Assembly: GCF_000876015.1 (NCBI RefSeq)
Contig: NZ_BBQM01000026.1
Location: 1 to 59,991 of the forward strand
Direction of reading: 5' to 3'
DNA from: Cupriavidus basilensis
GTDB taxonomy: Bacteria > Pseudomonadota > Gammaproteobacteria > Burkholderiales > Burkholderiaceae
Length of the DNA stretch: 59,991 nt
Part shown: positions 1 to 10,040 of the stretch, one piece after another
How the letters are laid out: the number at the start of each line of letters is the position of its first letter
How positions within the stretch are numbered: the stretch's first letter is position 1
Notes under the pieces: model-generated
The model's input: only the letters and a program-made list of their open reading frames with translations
The model's database searches: none
What the model was told of the DNA's origin: nothing
Translations under genes and position numbers: made by a program

Positions 1-106
1 TTTGAAGTTGACTTTGAAGTTAAGGCCTTTAAAGCCGTTGACCTTGAAGTCAAGCAGTGGTGGCCTTTGAAGCCAAGCCGCGGCTTTCGACTTAGAACCC
101 CACCCC
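1..106. repeat. Dispersed TTGAAGTTGACTT-type repeat downstream of gatB
   Basis: The first ~95 bases are built from iterated TTGAAGT and TTGAC words. Bases 5-50 resemble the reverse complement of about 42680-42725, with shared words such as GAAGTTGACTTTGAAGTTAA, so this is one copy of a dispersed intergenic repeat family. No gene is visible. The copy is cut by the window edge, so its full extent is unknown. Confidence 0.55.
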
Positions 107-1564
107 TCACCCCAACTTCTTCCTCAACAACTCATTGACCTGCGCCGGGTTCCCCTTCCCCTTGGTCGCCTTCATGGCCTGCCCGACCAGGGCATTGAAC
201 GCCTTCTCCTTGCCGGCCCGGAATTCCTCCACCGACTTGGCGTTGGCGGCCAGCACGTCGTCGATGATCTTTTCCAGCTCGCCGGAGTCGGACATCTGCT
301 TGAGACCCTTGGCGGCGATGATGGCGTCGGCGTCGCTGCCTTCTTCGCCGGCCCACATGGCGGGGAAGACGTCTTTCTTGGCGGTGTTGTTGGAGACCGT
401 GCCGTCGGCGATGCGCACCAGCAGCCTGGCCAGTTGGGCGGGTTTGACCGGGGCGTCGTCGAGCGCGATGCCTTCGCGGTTGAGCAGCGAGGACACGTCG
501 CCCATCAGCCAGTTGGCGGCGGGCTTGGCGTTGGCGGCGCCGGCTTCGGCGACCACGGCTTCGAAGTAGCTGGCGAGCGGCTTGGAGGCGGTCAGCACGC
601 TGGCGTCGTAGGCGGACAGGCCGTATTGCGACACCAGGCGCGCCTGCATGGCGGCGGGCAGTTCGGGCAGGGCGGCCTTCACGCGCTCGATCCAGGCGGC
701 GTCGATGTCCAGCGGCAGCAGGTCGGGGTCGGGGAAGTAGCGGTAGTCGTGCGCGTCTTCCTTGGTGCGCATGGCGCGCGTCTCGCCGGTGTCGGGGTCG
801 AACAGCACGGTGGCCTGCTGGATCTCGCGGCCGTCCTCGATCTCGGCGATCTGCCACTGCACTTCATACTCGATGGCCTGCTGCAGGAAGCGGAACGAGT
901 TGAGGTTCTTGATCTCGCGGCGCGTGCCAAGCTTGGGGCTGCCGTACGGGCGCACCGACACGTTGGCGTCGCAGCGGAAGCTGCCTTCCTGCATGTTGCC
1001 GTCGCAGATGCCCAGCCACGTCACCAGCGCGTGCAGCGCCTTGGCATAGGCCACGGCTTCGGCGGCGCTGCGCATGTCGGGCTCGGTGACGATTTCCAGC
1101 AGCGGCGTGCCGGCGCGGTTCAGGTCGATGCCGGTCATGCCGGCGAAGTCTTCGTGCAGCGACTTGCCGGCGTCTTCCTCGAGGTGGGCGCGCGTGAGCT
1201 GCACGGTCTTCTCGTAGGTCTCGCCCTTCTTGCCTTCGACCTGGATGCTGATGCTGCCGCCCTGCACCACCGGGATCTCGTACTGGCTGATCTGGTAGCC
1301 CTTGGGCAGGTCGGGGTAGAAGTAGTTCTTGCGCGCGAAGATGCTGCGCGGCGCGATGGTGGCGCCGATGGCCAGGCCGAACTGGATGGCGCGCTCGACC
1401 GCGCCGCGGTTGAGCACCGGCAGCACGCCGGGCAGCGCCAGGTCGACCGGCGAGGCCTGCGTGTTCGGCGCCGCGCCGAAGGCGGTGGAGCTGCCGGAGA
1501 AAATCTTGGAGGCCGTCGACAGCTGCGTGTGCGTCTCGAGGCCGATCACCACTTCCCATTGCAT
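107..1564 (-). CDS. gatB: Aspartyl/glutamyl-tRNA(Asn/Gln) amidotransferase subunit B
   Basis: GatB of the GatCAB complex binds misacylated Glu-tRNA(Gln) or Asp-tRNA(Asn), phosphorylates the side-chain carboxylate and amidates it with ammonia supplied by GatA. The 485-residue product has the usual family length. It opens with MQWEVVIGLETHTQL, has the conserved Arg-Lys-Asn-Tyr-Phe-Tyr-Pro-Asp segment near residue 78, and ends in a GatB/YqeY tail domain (AKSVEEFRAGKEKAFNALVG). The open frame continues about 160 codons upstream, but that part is low-complexity and overlaps the lipoprotein gene, so the ATG at 1564 is the start. It is the last gene of gatC-gatA-lipoprotein-gatB. An 83-base gap separates it from the lipoprotein gene. 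Confidence 0.97.
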   Translation of the reverse strand: MQWEVVIGLETHTQLSTASKIFSGSSTAFGAAPNTQASPVDLALPGVLPVLNRGAVERAIQFGLAIGATIAPRSIFARKNYFYPDLPKGYQISQYEIPVVQGGSISIQVEGKKGETYEKTVQLTRAHLEEDAGKSLHEDFAGMTGIDLNRAGTPLLEIVTEPDMRSAAEAVAYAKALHALVTWLGICDGNMQEGSFRCDANVSVRPYGSPKLGTRREIKNLNSFRFLQQAIEYEVQWQIAEIEDGREIQQATVLFDPDTGETRAMRTKEDAHDYRYFPDPDLLPLDIDAAWIERVKAALPELPAAMQARLVSQYGLSAYDASVLTASKPLASYFEAVVAEAGAANAKPAANWLMGDVSSLLNREGIALDDAPVKPAQLARLLVRIADGTVSNNTAKKDVFPAMWAGEEGSDADAIIAAKGLKQMSDSGELEKIIDDVLAANAKSVEEFRAGKEKAFNALVGQAMKATKGKGNPAQVNELLRKKLG

Positions 1565-1647
1565 GGCGGTATTCCTGTTCGTATTCGTCGTGTACGTCGT
1601 ATTCGGTGCGTGTTGCTGCGTGTTGCGTTGCGCTGGCCGCGCGGTCC

Positions 1648-2108
1648 TCATCGTGTCTGCGCGCAGCCGCCGGTGCCGGGCTCGAACATCACCGGCCAGG
1701 CTTCCTCGTAGATGCCCGGACTGCAGCGCTGCTGGCAGTTGGCGTGCGCCAGCGTGACGCGGCGCGGGTCCTGCCAGACCATCAGCTTGCAGGCGCTGCC
1801 GTCGTTGGCGCGCAGCTCGATGTGCGGCTTCTTCTGCGTCTGGCGGAACTCGGCCAGGTTGAAGCTGCACGAGCCGCGCTTGCCTACCCACAGCTTCCAC
1901 GACAACTGCTGCACGGTGTTGTCCGCCACGCGCAGCTGCGCGTCCTCGCGGAAGCCGTCTTCCTCGGTGCGGCGGCAGTCGCCGGCGAGGTCGATGTCGC
2001 GGCTGGCGATGGGCGTGGGCCGGCCGAAGCGCGGCAGCGGGATGCACGCCGCCAGCGCGGCGGCCAGCGCCACGCCCGCGGCGATGCGGACCAGCCAGCG
2101 CCGCGCGC

Positions 2109-2112
<4 letters not shown>
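1648..2112 (-). CDS. Small predicted lipoprotein between gatA and gatB
   Basis: This 154-residue protein has a charged start (MSARRWLVR), a hydrophobic segment and a lipobox LAAC, so it is predicted to be lipidated at a Cys near residue 23 and exported. The mature part contains further cysteines (DCRR, SCSF, ACKL, NCQQRC, GGCAQ), which suggests disulfides in the periplasm. I do not recognise a named domain. Its ATG overlaps the gatA stop codon in the ATGA configuration (2109-2112), so it is probably translationally coupled to gatA, although an envelope protein has no obvious role in tRNA amidation. The location is inferred from the signal alone. Confidence 0.82.
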
Positions 2113-3614
<1,502 letters not shown>

Positions 3615-3713
3615 GTCGGTCGTATGGCTTGGCAGGGTGGCTGCCGGCGCGCGGCGCAGGGGCGGCGCGACGCAGCGGCGGGTTCGGTGGCCGGGCGGCG
3701 GGCGCGAGCCCGC

Positions 3714-4013
3714 TTATTCGATGACCTTGGGCACCAGGTACAGGCCGCCTTCGGTGGCCGGCGCGGGGCGCTGGTAGTCGTCGCGCCGGTCGGTCTCGGT
3801 CACGGCGTCGTCGCGCAGGCGCTGCGACATCTCGCGCACCGCCGACAGCGGGTGCGCCAGCGGCTCCATGCCGGTGGTGTCGACCGCCTGCATCTGTTCG
3901 ACCAGCGAGAAGAATTGATTGAGCTGCACCAGCGTGTGCCCTGCTTCGTCATCGTTGATCTCGATGCGGGCAAGGTGGGCGATGCGCTTGACGTCGGATA
4001 GGTCGAGAGCCAT
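3714..4013 (-). CDS. gatC: Aspartyl/glutamyl-tRNA(Asn/Gln) amidotransferase subunit C
   Basis: GatC is the small subunit that wraps around GatA and stabilises the GatAB interface. The 99-residue product fits the family length. It begins MALDLSDVKRIAHLARIEI and has the conserved tail EGGLYLVPKVIE. The open frame extends upstream to 4163, but that extension is proline/alanine-rich with no similarity, so the ATG at 4013 is used. It is the first gene of the minus-strand gat operon. A perfect -10 hexamer for this strand lies about 200 bases upstream. Confidence 0.95.
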   Translation of the reverse strand: MALDLSDVKRIAHLARIEINDDEAGHTLVQLNQFFSLVEQMQAVDTTGMEPLAHPLSAVREMSQRLRDDAVTETDRRDDYQRPAPATEGGLYLVPKVIE

Positions 4014-4759
4014 GGCTAGGGTTCGGTGTCGATGCGGAAAACGGCGAAATCGGCTGCGAGATCGGGGAAGCGGGTCCGGGCGCGGAGGCGGCAGCGGGAG
4101 GCAAGGCAGGCGCCGCCTGGGCGGGCGGGGCGAGTGCTGCCGGGAGCGCCCCGGAATCGTCAAAGTTACACGTTTTTTCGAGGCAGAAGCCCCCGAAACA
4201 GGGGGAATTATAAGGTATCATTGCGCGTTGCCATTCCCTGGCAGCGCCTTCGTCACATTGGTGCGGAACCGCGTTCGCCGGCGCTTTTTCGGTAACGTCC
4301 GCGGCAACGCGCGTGGCAGCGTCGGCGGCAATGCCCGCGGCGGCGCCCGCGGCACGGCCCGCCGCCCACCATCGCCCTCCGCGCGGCCACCCCGGCCGCC
4401 CGGCCGCGGCACGCAGGCGGCGGACGGCGCGCGGGCAGGGAGGCAGGCGAGGGCCCTCTGATTAGGCCGCCCCGGCCGCAATTTTTTGTAATTGTGGCGC
4501 GGTTCCACCGAACTTTCGAGCGTGGCCTAATCAAAGGTTCCCGTAGAGGCTGTGCCGCCCGGGGGCGGTCCGGCCTCGGCTGGCGGTTCCGCCGTGGCCG
4601 CCGCGCATCCCCTGGATGGCGCGGCGCCGGCGTGGCGCCTGGCTCACCGCACGGTGGGGGGCCTTGAATACTACCCGTCGCAATGAATTTCGTGGCTGGC
4701 CCGATTGCGGTGCCGGCCGCTTCGCATACCTCGCGAACCACCAGAAAACAGGATTCCTG
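4014..4759. promoter_or_regulatory. Divergent gatC/mreB intergenic region
   Basis: This 746-base gene-free stretch separates gatC (minus) from mreB (plus). On the minus strand a perfect -10 hexamer TATAAT lies at 4212-4207 in the orientation for the gat operon, with no convincing -35 box. Nearer mreB, the 9-base arms GATTAGGCC (4460-4468) and GGCCTAATC (4524-4532) form an inverted repeat with a 55-base spacer around an AT-rich patch (CAATTTTTTGTAATTG, about 4479-4494). That patch is the best candidate area for the mreB promoter. Open frames here on both strands are Ala/Arg/Pro-rich and not credible as genes. Confidence 0.5.
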
Positions 4760-5803
4760 ATGTTCGGATTTCTCCGCAGCTATTTCTCCAACGATCTCGC
4801 GATCGACCTCGGCACCGCCAACACCCTGATCTACATGCGCGACAAGGGCATCGTCCTGGACGAGCCCTCGGTGGTGGCGATCCGCCAGGAAGGCGGTCCC
4901 AACGCCAAGAAGACGATCCAGGCGGTGGGCAAGGAAGCCAAGCAGATGCTGGGCAAGGTGCCGGGCAACATCGAAGCGATCCGCCCGATGAAGGACGGCG
5001 TGATCGCCGACTTCACCGTGACCGAGCAGATGCTCAAGCAGTTCATCAAGATGGTCCACGACTCCAAGCTGCTGCGCCCGAGCCCGCGCATCATCATCTG
5101 CGTGCCGTGCGGCTCGACCCAGGTCGAGCGCCGCGCCATCCGCGAATCGGCGCTGGGCGCCGGCGCCAGCCAGGTGTACCTGATCGAGGAGCCGATGTCG
5201 GCGGCGATCGGCGCCGGCCTGCCGGTGTCGGAGCCGTCGGGCTCGATGGTGGTGGACATCGGCGGCGGCACCACCGAGGTGGGCATCATCTCGCTGGGCG
5301 GCATGGTCTACAAGGGTTCGGTGCGCGTGGGCGGCGACAAGTTCGACGAGGCCATCGTCAACTACATCCGCCGCAACTACGGCATGCTGATCGGCGAGCA
5401 GACCGCCGAGGCCATCAAGAAGGAAATCGGCTCGGCCTTCCCGGGCTCCGAGGTGCGCGAGATGGAAGTCAAGGGCCGCAACCTGTCCGAGGGCATCCCG
5501 CGCGCGTTCACGGTGTCGTCCAACGAAATCCTCGAGGCGCTGACCGACCCGCTCAACCAGATCGTCTCGGCGGTCAAGATCGCGCTGGAGCAGACCCCGC
5601 CGGAACTGGGCGCGGACATCGCCGAGCGCGGCATGATGCTGACCGGCGGCGGCGCGCTGCTGCGCGACCTGGACCGCCTGCTGGCCGAGGAAACCGGCCT
5701 GCCGGTGCTGGTGGCCGAGGACCCGCTGACCTGCGTGGTGCGCGGCTCGGGCATGGCGCTCGAGCGCATGGACAAGCTCGGCAGCATCTTCTCCTACGAA
5801 TAA
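4760..5803 (+). CDS. mreB: Rod shape-determining actin-like protein MreB
   Basis: MreB is the cytoplasmic actin homologue that polymerises beneath the inner membrane and guides the elongasome. The 347-residue protein has the normal length. It starts MFGFLRSYFSNDLAIDLGTAN, where the hydrophobic N-terminus is membrane-associating and DLGTAN is the phosphate-1 loop. It then has VVDIGGGTTEVG (phosphate-2) and MLTGGGALLRDLD (adenosine motif). An in-frame extension to 4616 lacks family features, so the ATG at 4760 is used. It heads mreBCD-mrdA-rodA, with an unusual 276-base gap before mreC. Confidence 0.97.
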   Translation: MFGFLRSYFSNDLAIDLGTANTLIYMRDKGIVLDEPSVVAIRQEGGPNAKKTIQAVGKEAKQMLGKVPGNIEAIRPMKDGVIADFTVTEQMLKQFIKMVHDSKLLRPSPRIIICVPCGSTQVERRAIRESALGAGASQVYLIEEPMSAAIGAGLPVSEPSGSMVVDIGGGTTEVGIISLGGMVYKGSVRVGGDKFDEAIVNYIRRNYGMLIGEQTAEAIKKEIGSAFPGSEVREMEVKGRNLSEGIPRAFTVSSNEILEALTDPLNQIVSAVKIALEQTPPELGADIAERGMMLTGGGALLRDLDRLLAEETGLPVLVAEDPLTCVVRGSGMALERMDKLGSIFSYE

Positions 5804-6079
5804 CCAGTCGGCGAGAGGACATCGCTCGTGGCGCGACGCGGCCTGCCGGATCGCCTGGTCGGGGCCGCGCCGCGCCGTGACGCCGCCTTGGCCACTGTCC
5901 CGGCCGCCGCCGCGGCCGCTCGCCTGGCCGCCTGCGCGGCCGCCTTCCCGACCCGGCCCGGCCCAGGGCACTCCGCGCCAGCGCGCCTTTCCCGCCACCC
6001 CGGCCATGCCGGCGGGCGCGGCGGGCGGGCGGCGGCGCGCGCCCGGGGCCGGCAGACCTCCACGCCAGCGCACGGGTAA
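5804..6079. other. mreB-mreC spacer
   Basis: This is a 276-base GC-rich gap inside the rod-shape cluster. A GTG-initiated frame (5828-6079) would encode 83 residues that are almost only Ala, Arg, Pro and Gly, with no recognisable motif and no convincing ribosome-binding site, so I do not call it a gene. No T-rich terminator is visible. The gap may hold an internal promoter or mRNA structure. Confidence 0.4.
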
Positions 6080-7078
6080 ATGGATTACACTCCGCCGCCG
6101 CTCTTCAAGCAGGGCACTTCCGCCGTCGCGCGCCTCGTCTTCTATGTGACGATCGCGCTGGTGCTGCTCGTCGTCGACGCGCGCTTCGACGCGCTGCGCG
6201 TGGTGCGCCAGGTCGCCGCCACCGTGCTGATGCCGGTCGAGCGGACCGTGCTGGTGCCGCGCGACGCGCTGCGCGCCGTGTTCGACTACGCCCAGTCGTC
6301 GGCCGCGCTCGCCAGCGAGAACCGCGAGCTGCGCCGCCGCGCCGTGACCGAGGCCGAGGGCTCGGTGCGCCAGTCCCAGCTCGAGTCCGAGAACAACCAG
6401 CTGCGCAAGCTGCTCGGCCTGCAGCAGCAGTCGGCCACGCCGGTGACGGCGGCCGAGATCCTCTACGACGCGCGCGACCCCTACAGCCAGCGCATCGTGA
6501 TCGACCGCGGCAGCCAGCACGGCCTGCGCGCCGGTTATCCGGTGATCGACGAGCGCGGCGTGATCGGCCAGGTCACGCGGGTCTCGCCGTTCCAGTCCGA
6601 AGTCACGCTGCTGACCGACAAGGAACAGGCGATTCCCGTGCAGGTGGTGCGCAACGGGCTGCGCAGCGTGGCCTTCGGCGGCGCCCGCGCGGGCCTGCTC
6701 GACCTGCGCTTCATGGCCGCCTCGGCCGACCTGCAGCAGGGCGACCTGCTGGTGACGTCGGGCCTGGACGGCACCTATCCGCCGGGCCTGCCGGTGGCGA
6801 AGATCGTGCAGATCGAGCGCAAGGCCGACACCGCCTTCTCGCGCGTGTACTGCGAGCCGGTGGCCGGGGTGCGCTCGCACCGCCAGTTGCTGGTGATCCG
6901 CTACGAGGCGCAGCTGCCGCCGCGCGACACCATCGACGGCCCGCGCGACGCCCGCGAAAGCAAGGGCGGCAGGCCCGACCGGGCCGACCGCCCGGGCGTC
7001 AGGGACGCCGAGCGGGGCGGCGACCGGCCGGCCGAGAAACCGGCCGGCAAGCCCGCGGCCAAGGAGGCCACGCAGTGA
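6080..7078 (+). CDS. mreC: Rod shape-determining protein MreC
   Basis: MreC is a bitopic inner-membrane protein whose periplasmic part scaffolds the elongasome and activates PBP2-RodA. In the 332-residue product a transmembrane helix spans about residues 17-35. A coiled coil follows at about 70-115 (SENRELRRR, QLESENNQLRKLLGL), then the beta-barrel domain (DRGSQHGLRAGYPVIDERGVIGQV, VTSGLDGTYPPGLPVAKI). The last ~45 residues form a highly charged, disordered tail (Arg/Asp/Lys/Gly/Pro-rich) beyond the conserved fold. Its TGA overlaps the GTG start of mreD by three bases. Confidence 0.95.
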   Translation: MDYTPPPLFKQGTSAVARLVFYVTIALVLLVVDARFDALRVVRQVAATVLMPVERTVLVPRDALRAVFDYAQSSAALASENRELRRRAVTEAEGSVRQSQLESENNQLRKLLGLQQQSATPVTAAEILYDARDPYSQRIVIDRGSQHGLRAGYPVIDERGVIGQVTRVSPFQSEVTLLTDKEQAIPVQVVRNGLRSVAFGGARAGLLDLRFMAASADLQQGDLLVTSGLDGTYPPGLPVAKIVQIERKADTAFSRVYCEPVAGVRSHRQLLVIRYEAQLPPRDTIDGPRDARESKGGRPDRADRPGVRDAERGGDRPAEKPAGKPAAKEATQ

Positions 7079-7587
7079 CCAATCCCCAATACCTGCTGCG
7101 CCCGGTCAACCCGGCGTTCATCGCGCTGAGCTTCGTGCTGGCGTTCCTGTTCAACCTGATGCCGTGGGGCGCCACGCTGTGGATTCCCGACATGGTGGCG
7201 CTGGTGCTGGTGTTCTGGAACATCCACCAGCCGCGCAAGGTGGGCATGGGCGTGGCGTTCGCGCTGGGCCTGCTGATGGACGTGCACGACGCGCGCCTGC
7301 TCGGCGAGCACGCCATCGCGTACACGCTGCTGGCCTATTTCGCCATCACCATCCACCGCCGCGTGCTGTGGTTCACGGTCTATACCCAGGCGCTGCACGT
7401 GGTGCCGCTGCTGTTCGTGGCGCACGCGGTGCCGGTGGTGATCCGCCTGGCGATGGGCGCGCCGCTGCCGGGCTGGCAACTGCTGCTGGCGCCCGGCATC
7501 GAGGCGCTGCTGTGGCCGCTGGCCACCAGCATGCTGCTGGCGCCGCAGCGGCGCAGCGCCGACGTGGACGAGACGCGGCCCATCTAG
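7075..7587 (+). CDS. mreD: Rod shape-determining protein MreD
   Basis: MreD is a polytopic inner-membrane partner of MreC. This 170-residue protein starts with GTG in a GTGA overlap with mreC. It has five to six hydrophobic helices (for example around residues 15-50, 65-90 and 100-130) and the MreD-like segment GVAFALGLLMDVHDARLLGEHA. Spacing and overlap make it part of the mre transcript. A 105-base gap separates it from mrdA. Confidence 0.94.
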   Translation: MTNPQYLLRPVNPAFIALSFVLAFLFNLMPWGATLWIPDMVALVLVFWNIHQPRKVGMGVAFALGLLMDVHDARLLGEHAIAYTLLAYFAITIHRRVLWFTVYTQALHVVPLLFVAHAVPVVIRLAMGAPLPGWQLLLAPGIEALLWPLATSMLLAPQRRSADVDETRPI

Positions 7588-7692
7588 ATCGGGCGCCGCG
7601 CCGCGCGCTGGCCGATGCAATGGCTTGACCCTCAACGAGTTCCGCCGCGCCCCTCGCGGGTGCGCGGCACACCGCAAGGCTGACGCAGTACC

Positions 7693-10029
7693 ATGACCGA
7701 AATCCGCAATGTCGAACAGGAGCTCGGCCGCTTCCGCATCCGCGTGGCGGCCGCGGGCCTGTTCGCCGTGATCTGCTTCGGCCTGCTGTTCACGCGCTTT
7801 CTCTGGCTGCAGTGGTACAAGCACGACCAGTACTCGGCCAAGGCCGAGGACAACCGCATCTCGGTGGCGCCGATCGAGCCCAACCGCGGCATCATCATGG
7901 ACCGCAACGGCGTGGTGCTGGCGCGCAACTATTCGGCCTACACGCTGGAAATCACGCCGTCCAAGCTGTCCGACACGCTCGACAACACCATCGAGGCGCT
8001 CAGCCAGGTGGTCGACATCCAGCCGCGCGACCGGCGCCGCTTCAAGCGGCTGATGGAGGAGTCGCGCAGCTTCGAGAGCCTGCCGATCCGCAGCCAGCTC
8101 AGCGACGAGGAAGTGGCGCGCTTTTCCGCGCAGCGCTTCCGCTTTCCCGGCGTGGACGTGCGCGCGCGGCTGTTCCGCCAGTATCCGATGGGCGAGTCCG
8201 CCTCGCACGTGATCGGCTACATCGGCCGCATCTCGCAGCGCGACCAGGAGCGCATCGAGGCGATGGACGAGGCCAACGACGCCGAGGGCGCCAAGTACGA
8301 CCCGCGCAAGGACGCCGACAACTACAAGGGCTCCAACTACATCGGCAAGATCGGCATCGAGCAGAGCTACGAGACCGAGCTGCACGGCCTGACCGGCTTC
8401 GAGGAAGTGGAGGTGAGCGCGGGCGGGCGGCCGATCCGCACGCTCTCCACCTCGCCGTCCACGCCCGGCAACAACCTGATCCTGTCGCTCGACATCCGCC
8501 TGCAGCAGCTCGCCGAGGCGCTGTTCGGCGACCGGCGCGGCGCGCTGGTGGCGATCGAGCCGGCCACCGGCGACATCCTGGCCTTCGTCTCCAAGCCGAC
8601 CTTCGACCCCAACCTGTTCGTCGAGGGCATCGACAGCAACACCTGGAGCGAGCTCAACGGCTCGCCCGACAAGCCGCTGCTGAACCGCCCGCTGCGCGGC
8701 ACCTACCCGCCCGGCTCGACCTACAAGCCGTTCATGGCGCTGGCCGCGCTCACCACCGGCAAGCGCACCGCGGCCTGGGGCTTCCACGACCCGGGCTCGT
8801 TCACGCTGGGCAACCACACCTTCCGCGACGACAAGCCGGGCGGCCACGGCTGGGTCGACATGCAGGCCTCCATCGTGCAGTCCTGCGACACCTATTACTA
8901 CATGCTGGCGCGCGACATGGGCGTCAACGCCATCCACGATTTCATGAAGCCGCTCGGCTTCGGCCAGATCACCGGCATCGACATCGAGGGCGAGAGCCGC
9001 GGCATCCTGCCGTCCACCGACTGGAAGCGCCGCGCCTACCGCAAGCCCGAGCAGCAGAAGTGGTACGACGGCGAGACCATCTCGCTGGGCATCGGCCAGG
9101 GCTACAACAGCTTCACCATCCTGCAGCTGGCCAACGCGGTGTCGATCCTGGTCAACAACGGCACCGCGATGAAGCCCCACCTGGTCAAGGCGGTGGAGGA
9201 TTCGGTGACGCGCGACCGCGCGCTCACGGTGCCCAAGGAAAGCTACCGGCTCTCGTTCAAGCAGGCCGACGTCGACGTGATCAAGCGCGCGATGGTCGGC
9301 GTGACGCATTCGGGCACGGCCGCGCGCGCGTTCGCCGGCGCCGCCTACGAATCCGCCGGCAAGACCGGCACCGCGCAGACCTTCACGATCGGCAAGAACG
9401 AGAAGTACAACCACCACGCGCTCGACGAGCGCAAGCGCGACCACGCGCTGTACACCGCCTTCGCCCCGGCCGACAACCCGAAGATCGCGCTGGCGATGAT
9501 CGTGGAGAACGCCGGCTTCGGCGGCGCCGTGGCCGCGCCGATCGCGCGCAAGGTGATGGACTACTACCTGGTGGGCAAGTGGCCCGAGGAACTGGCGGCC
9601 ATCGCCCCGCCTGCCGCCGAGCGCGCCGGCGGCAAGCCGCCCGTGGACACGCCCAGCGTGTTCACCACGGGCCACACCGCCAGCATCGCCAGCGCCACCG
9701 TGATGGGCGCCAGCGAGGCGGCCGCCACCAGCGCCAGCGCCGTCGCGGTGGCGGCTGTCGCCGGTGCGGCCGGCGCGGCCAGCACGCCGGTGGCGCGCGC
9801 GCCGGGCGCCTCGGCCGCCGCGGCGGCGCCGCTGATCGACCCGGCCGCGATCCCGCCCGCCTCGGCGGTGCAGACGCTGGACGAGCGCATGGCGCAGGCG
9901 CTCGGCCACAGCCGCCCGGCGCCGGTGCCGGCCCAGGCCGCGCCGGCGGCACCGGCCGCCACCGCCCCGAAACCCCGCGCCAGGCCCGTCGCCGCCCCCG
10001 GCGCGGGCGGCGCCAACGCTACCCGCTGA
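7693..10029 (+). CDS. mrdA: Penicillin-binding protein 2 (peptidoglycan D,D-transpeptidase)
   Basis: This elongation-specific class B PBP cross-links peptidoglycan in the rod complex with RodA. The 778-residue protein has an N-terminal membrane anchor (about 20-42), a pedestal domain and a transpeptidase domain. Catalytic motifs are Ser342-Thr-Tyr-Lys345 (SxxK), Ser397-Cys-Asp399 (the SxD form of SxN usual in PBP2) and Lys557-Thr-Gly559. After about residue 640 it carries a ~140-residue Ala/Pro/Ser-rich tail with no fold. E. coli PBP2 is about 633 residues and lacks this tail. It is followed closely by rodA. Confidence 0.96.
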   Translation: MTEIRNVEQELGRFRIRVAAAGLFAVICFGLLFTRFLWLQWYKHDQYSAKAEDNRISVAPIEPNRGIIMDRNGVVLARNYSAYTLEITPSKLSDTLDNTIEALSQVVDIQPRDRRRFKRLMEESRSFESLPIRSQLSDEEVARFSAQRFRFPGVDVRARLFRQYPMGESASHVIGYIGRISQRDQERIEAMDEANDAEGAKYDPRKDADNYKGSNYIGKIGIEQSYETELHGLTGFEEVEVSAGGRPIRTLSTSPSTPGNNLILSLDIRLQQLAEALFGDRRGALVAIEPATGDILAFVSKPTFDPNLFVEGIDSNTWSELNGSPDKPLLNRPLRGTYPPGSTYKPFMALAALTTGKRTAAWGFHDPGSFTLGNHTFRDDKPGGHGWVDMQASIVQSCDTYYYMLARDMGVNAIHDFMKPLGFGQITGIDIEGESRGILPSTDWKRRAYRKPEQQKWYDGETISLGIGQGYNSFTILQLANAVSILVNNGTAMKPHLVKAVEDSVTRDRALTVPKESYRLSFKQADVDVIKRAMVGVTHSGTAARAFAGAAYESAGKTGTAQTFTIGKNEKYNHHALDERKRDHALYTAFAPADNPKIALAMIVENAGFGGAVAAPIARKVMDYYLVGKWPEELAAIAPPAAERAGGKPPVDTPSVFTTGHTASIASATVMGASEAAATSASAVAVAAVAGAAGAASTPVARAPGASAAAAAPLIDPAAIPPASAVQTLDERMAQALGHSRPAPVPAQAAPAAPAATAPKPRARPVAAPGAGGANATR

Positions 10030-10040
10030 AGGAGACGCGC

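Noticed and set aside
5828..6079. 83-codon GTG-started frame between mreB and mreC
   Set aside because: Almost entirely Ala/Arg/Pro/Gly, no ribosome-binding site and no motif; more likely non-coding.
4253..6880. 875-codon open frame on the minus strand opposite mreB-mreC
   Set aside because: It is antisense to two certain genes, its product is Arg/His/Ala/Leu-rich without domains, and high GC makes such long antisense frames common.
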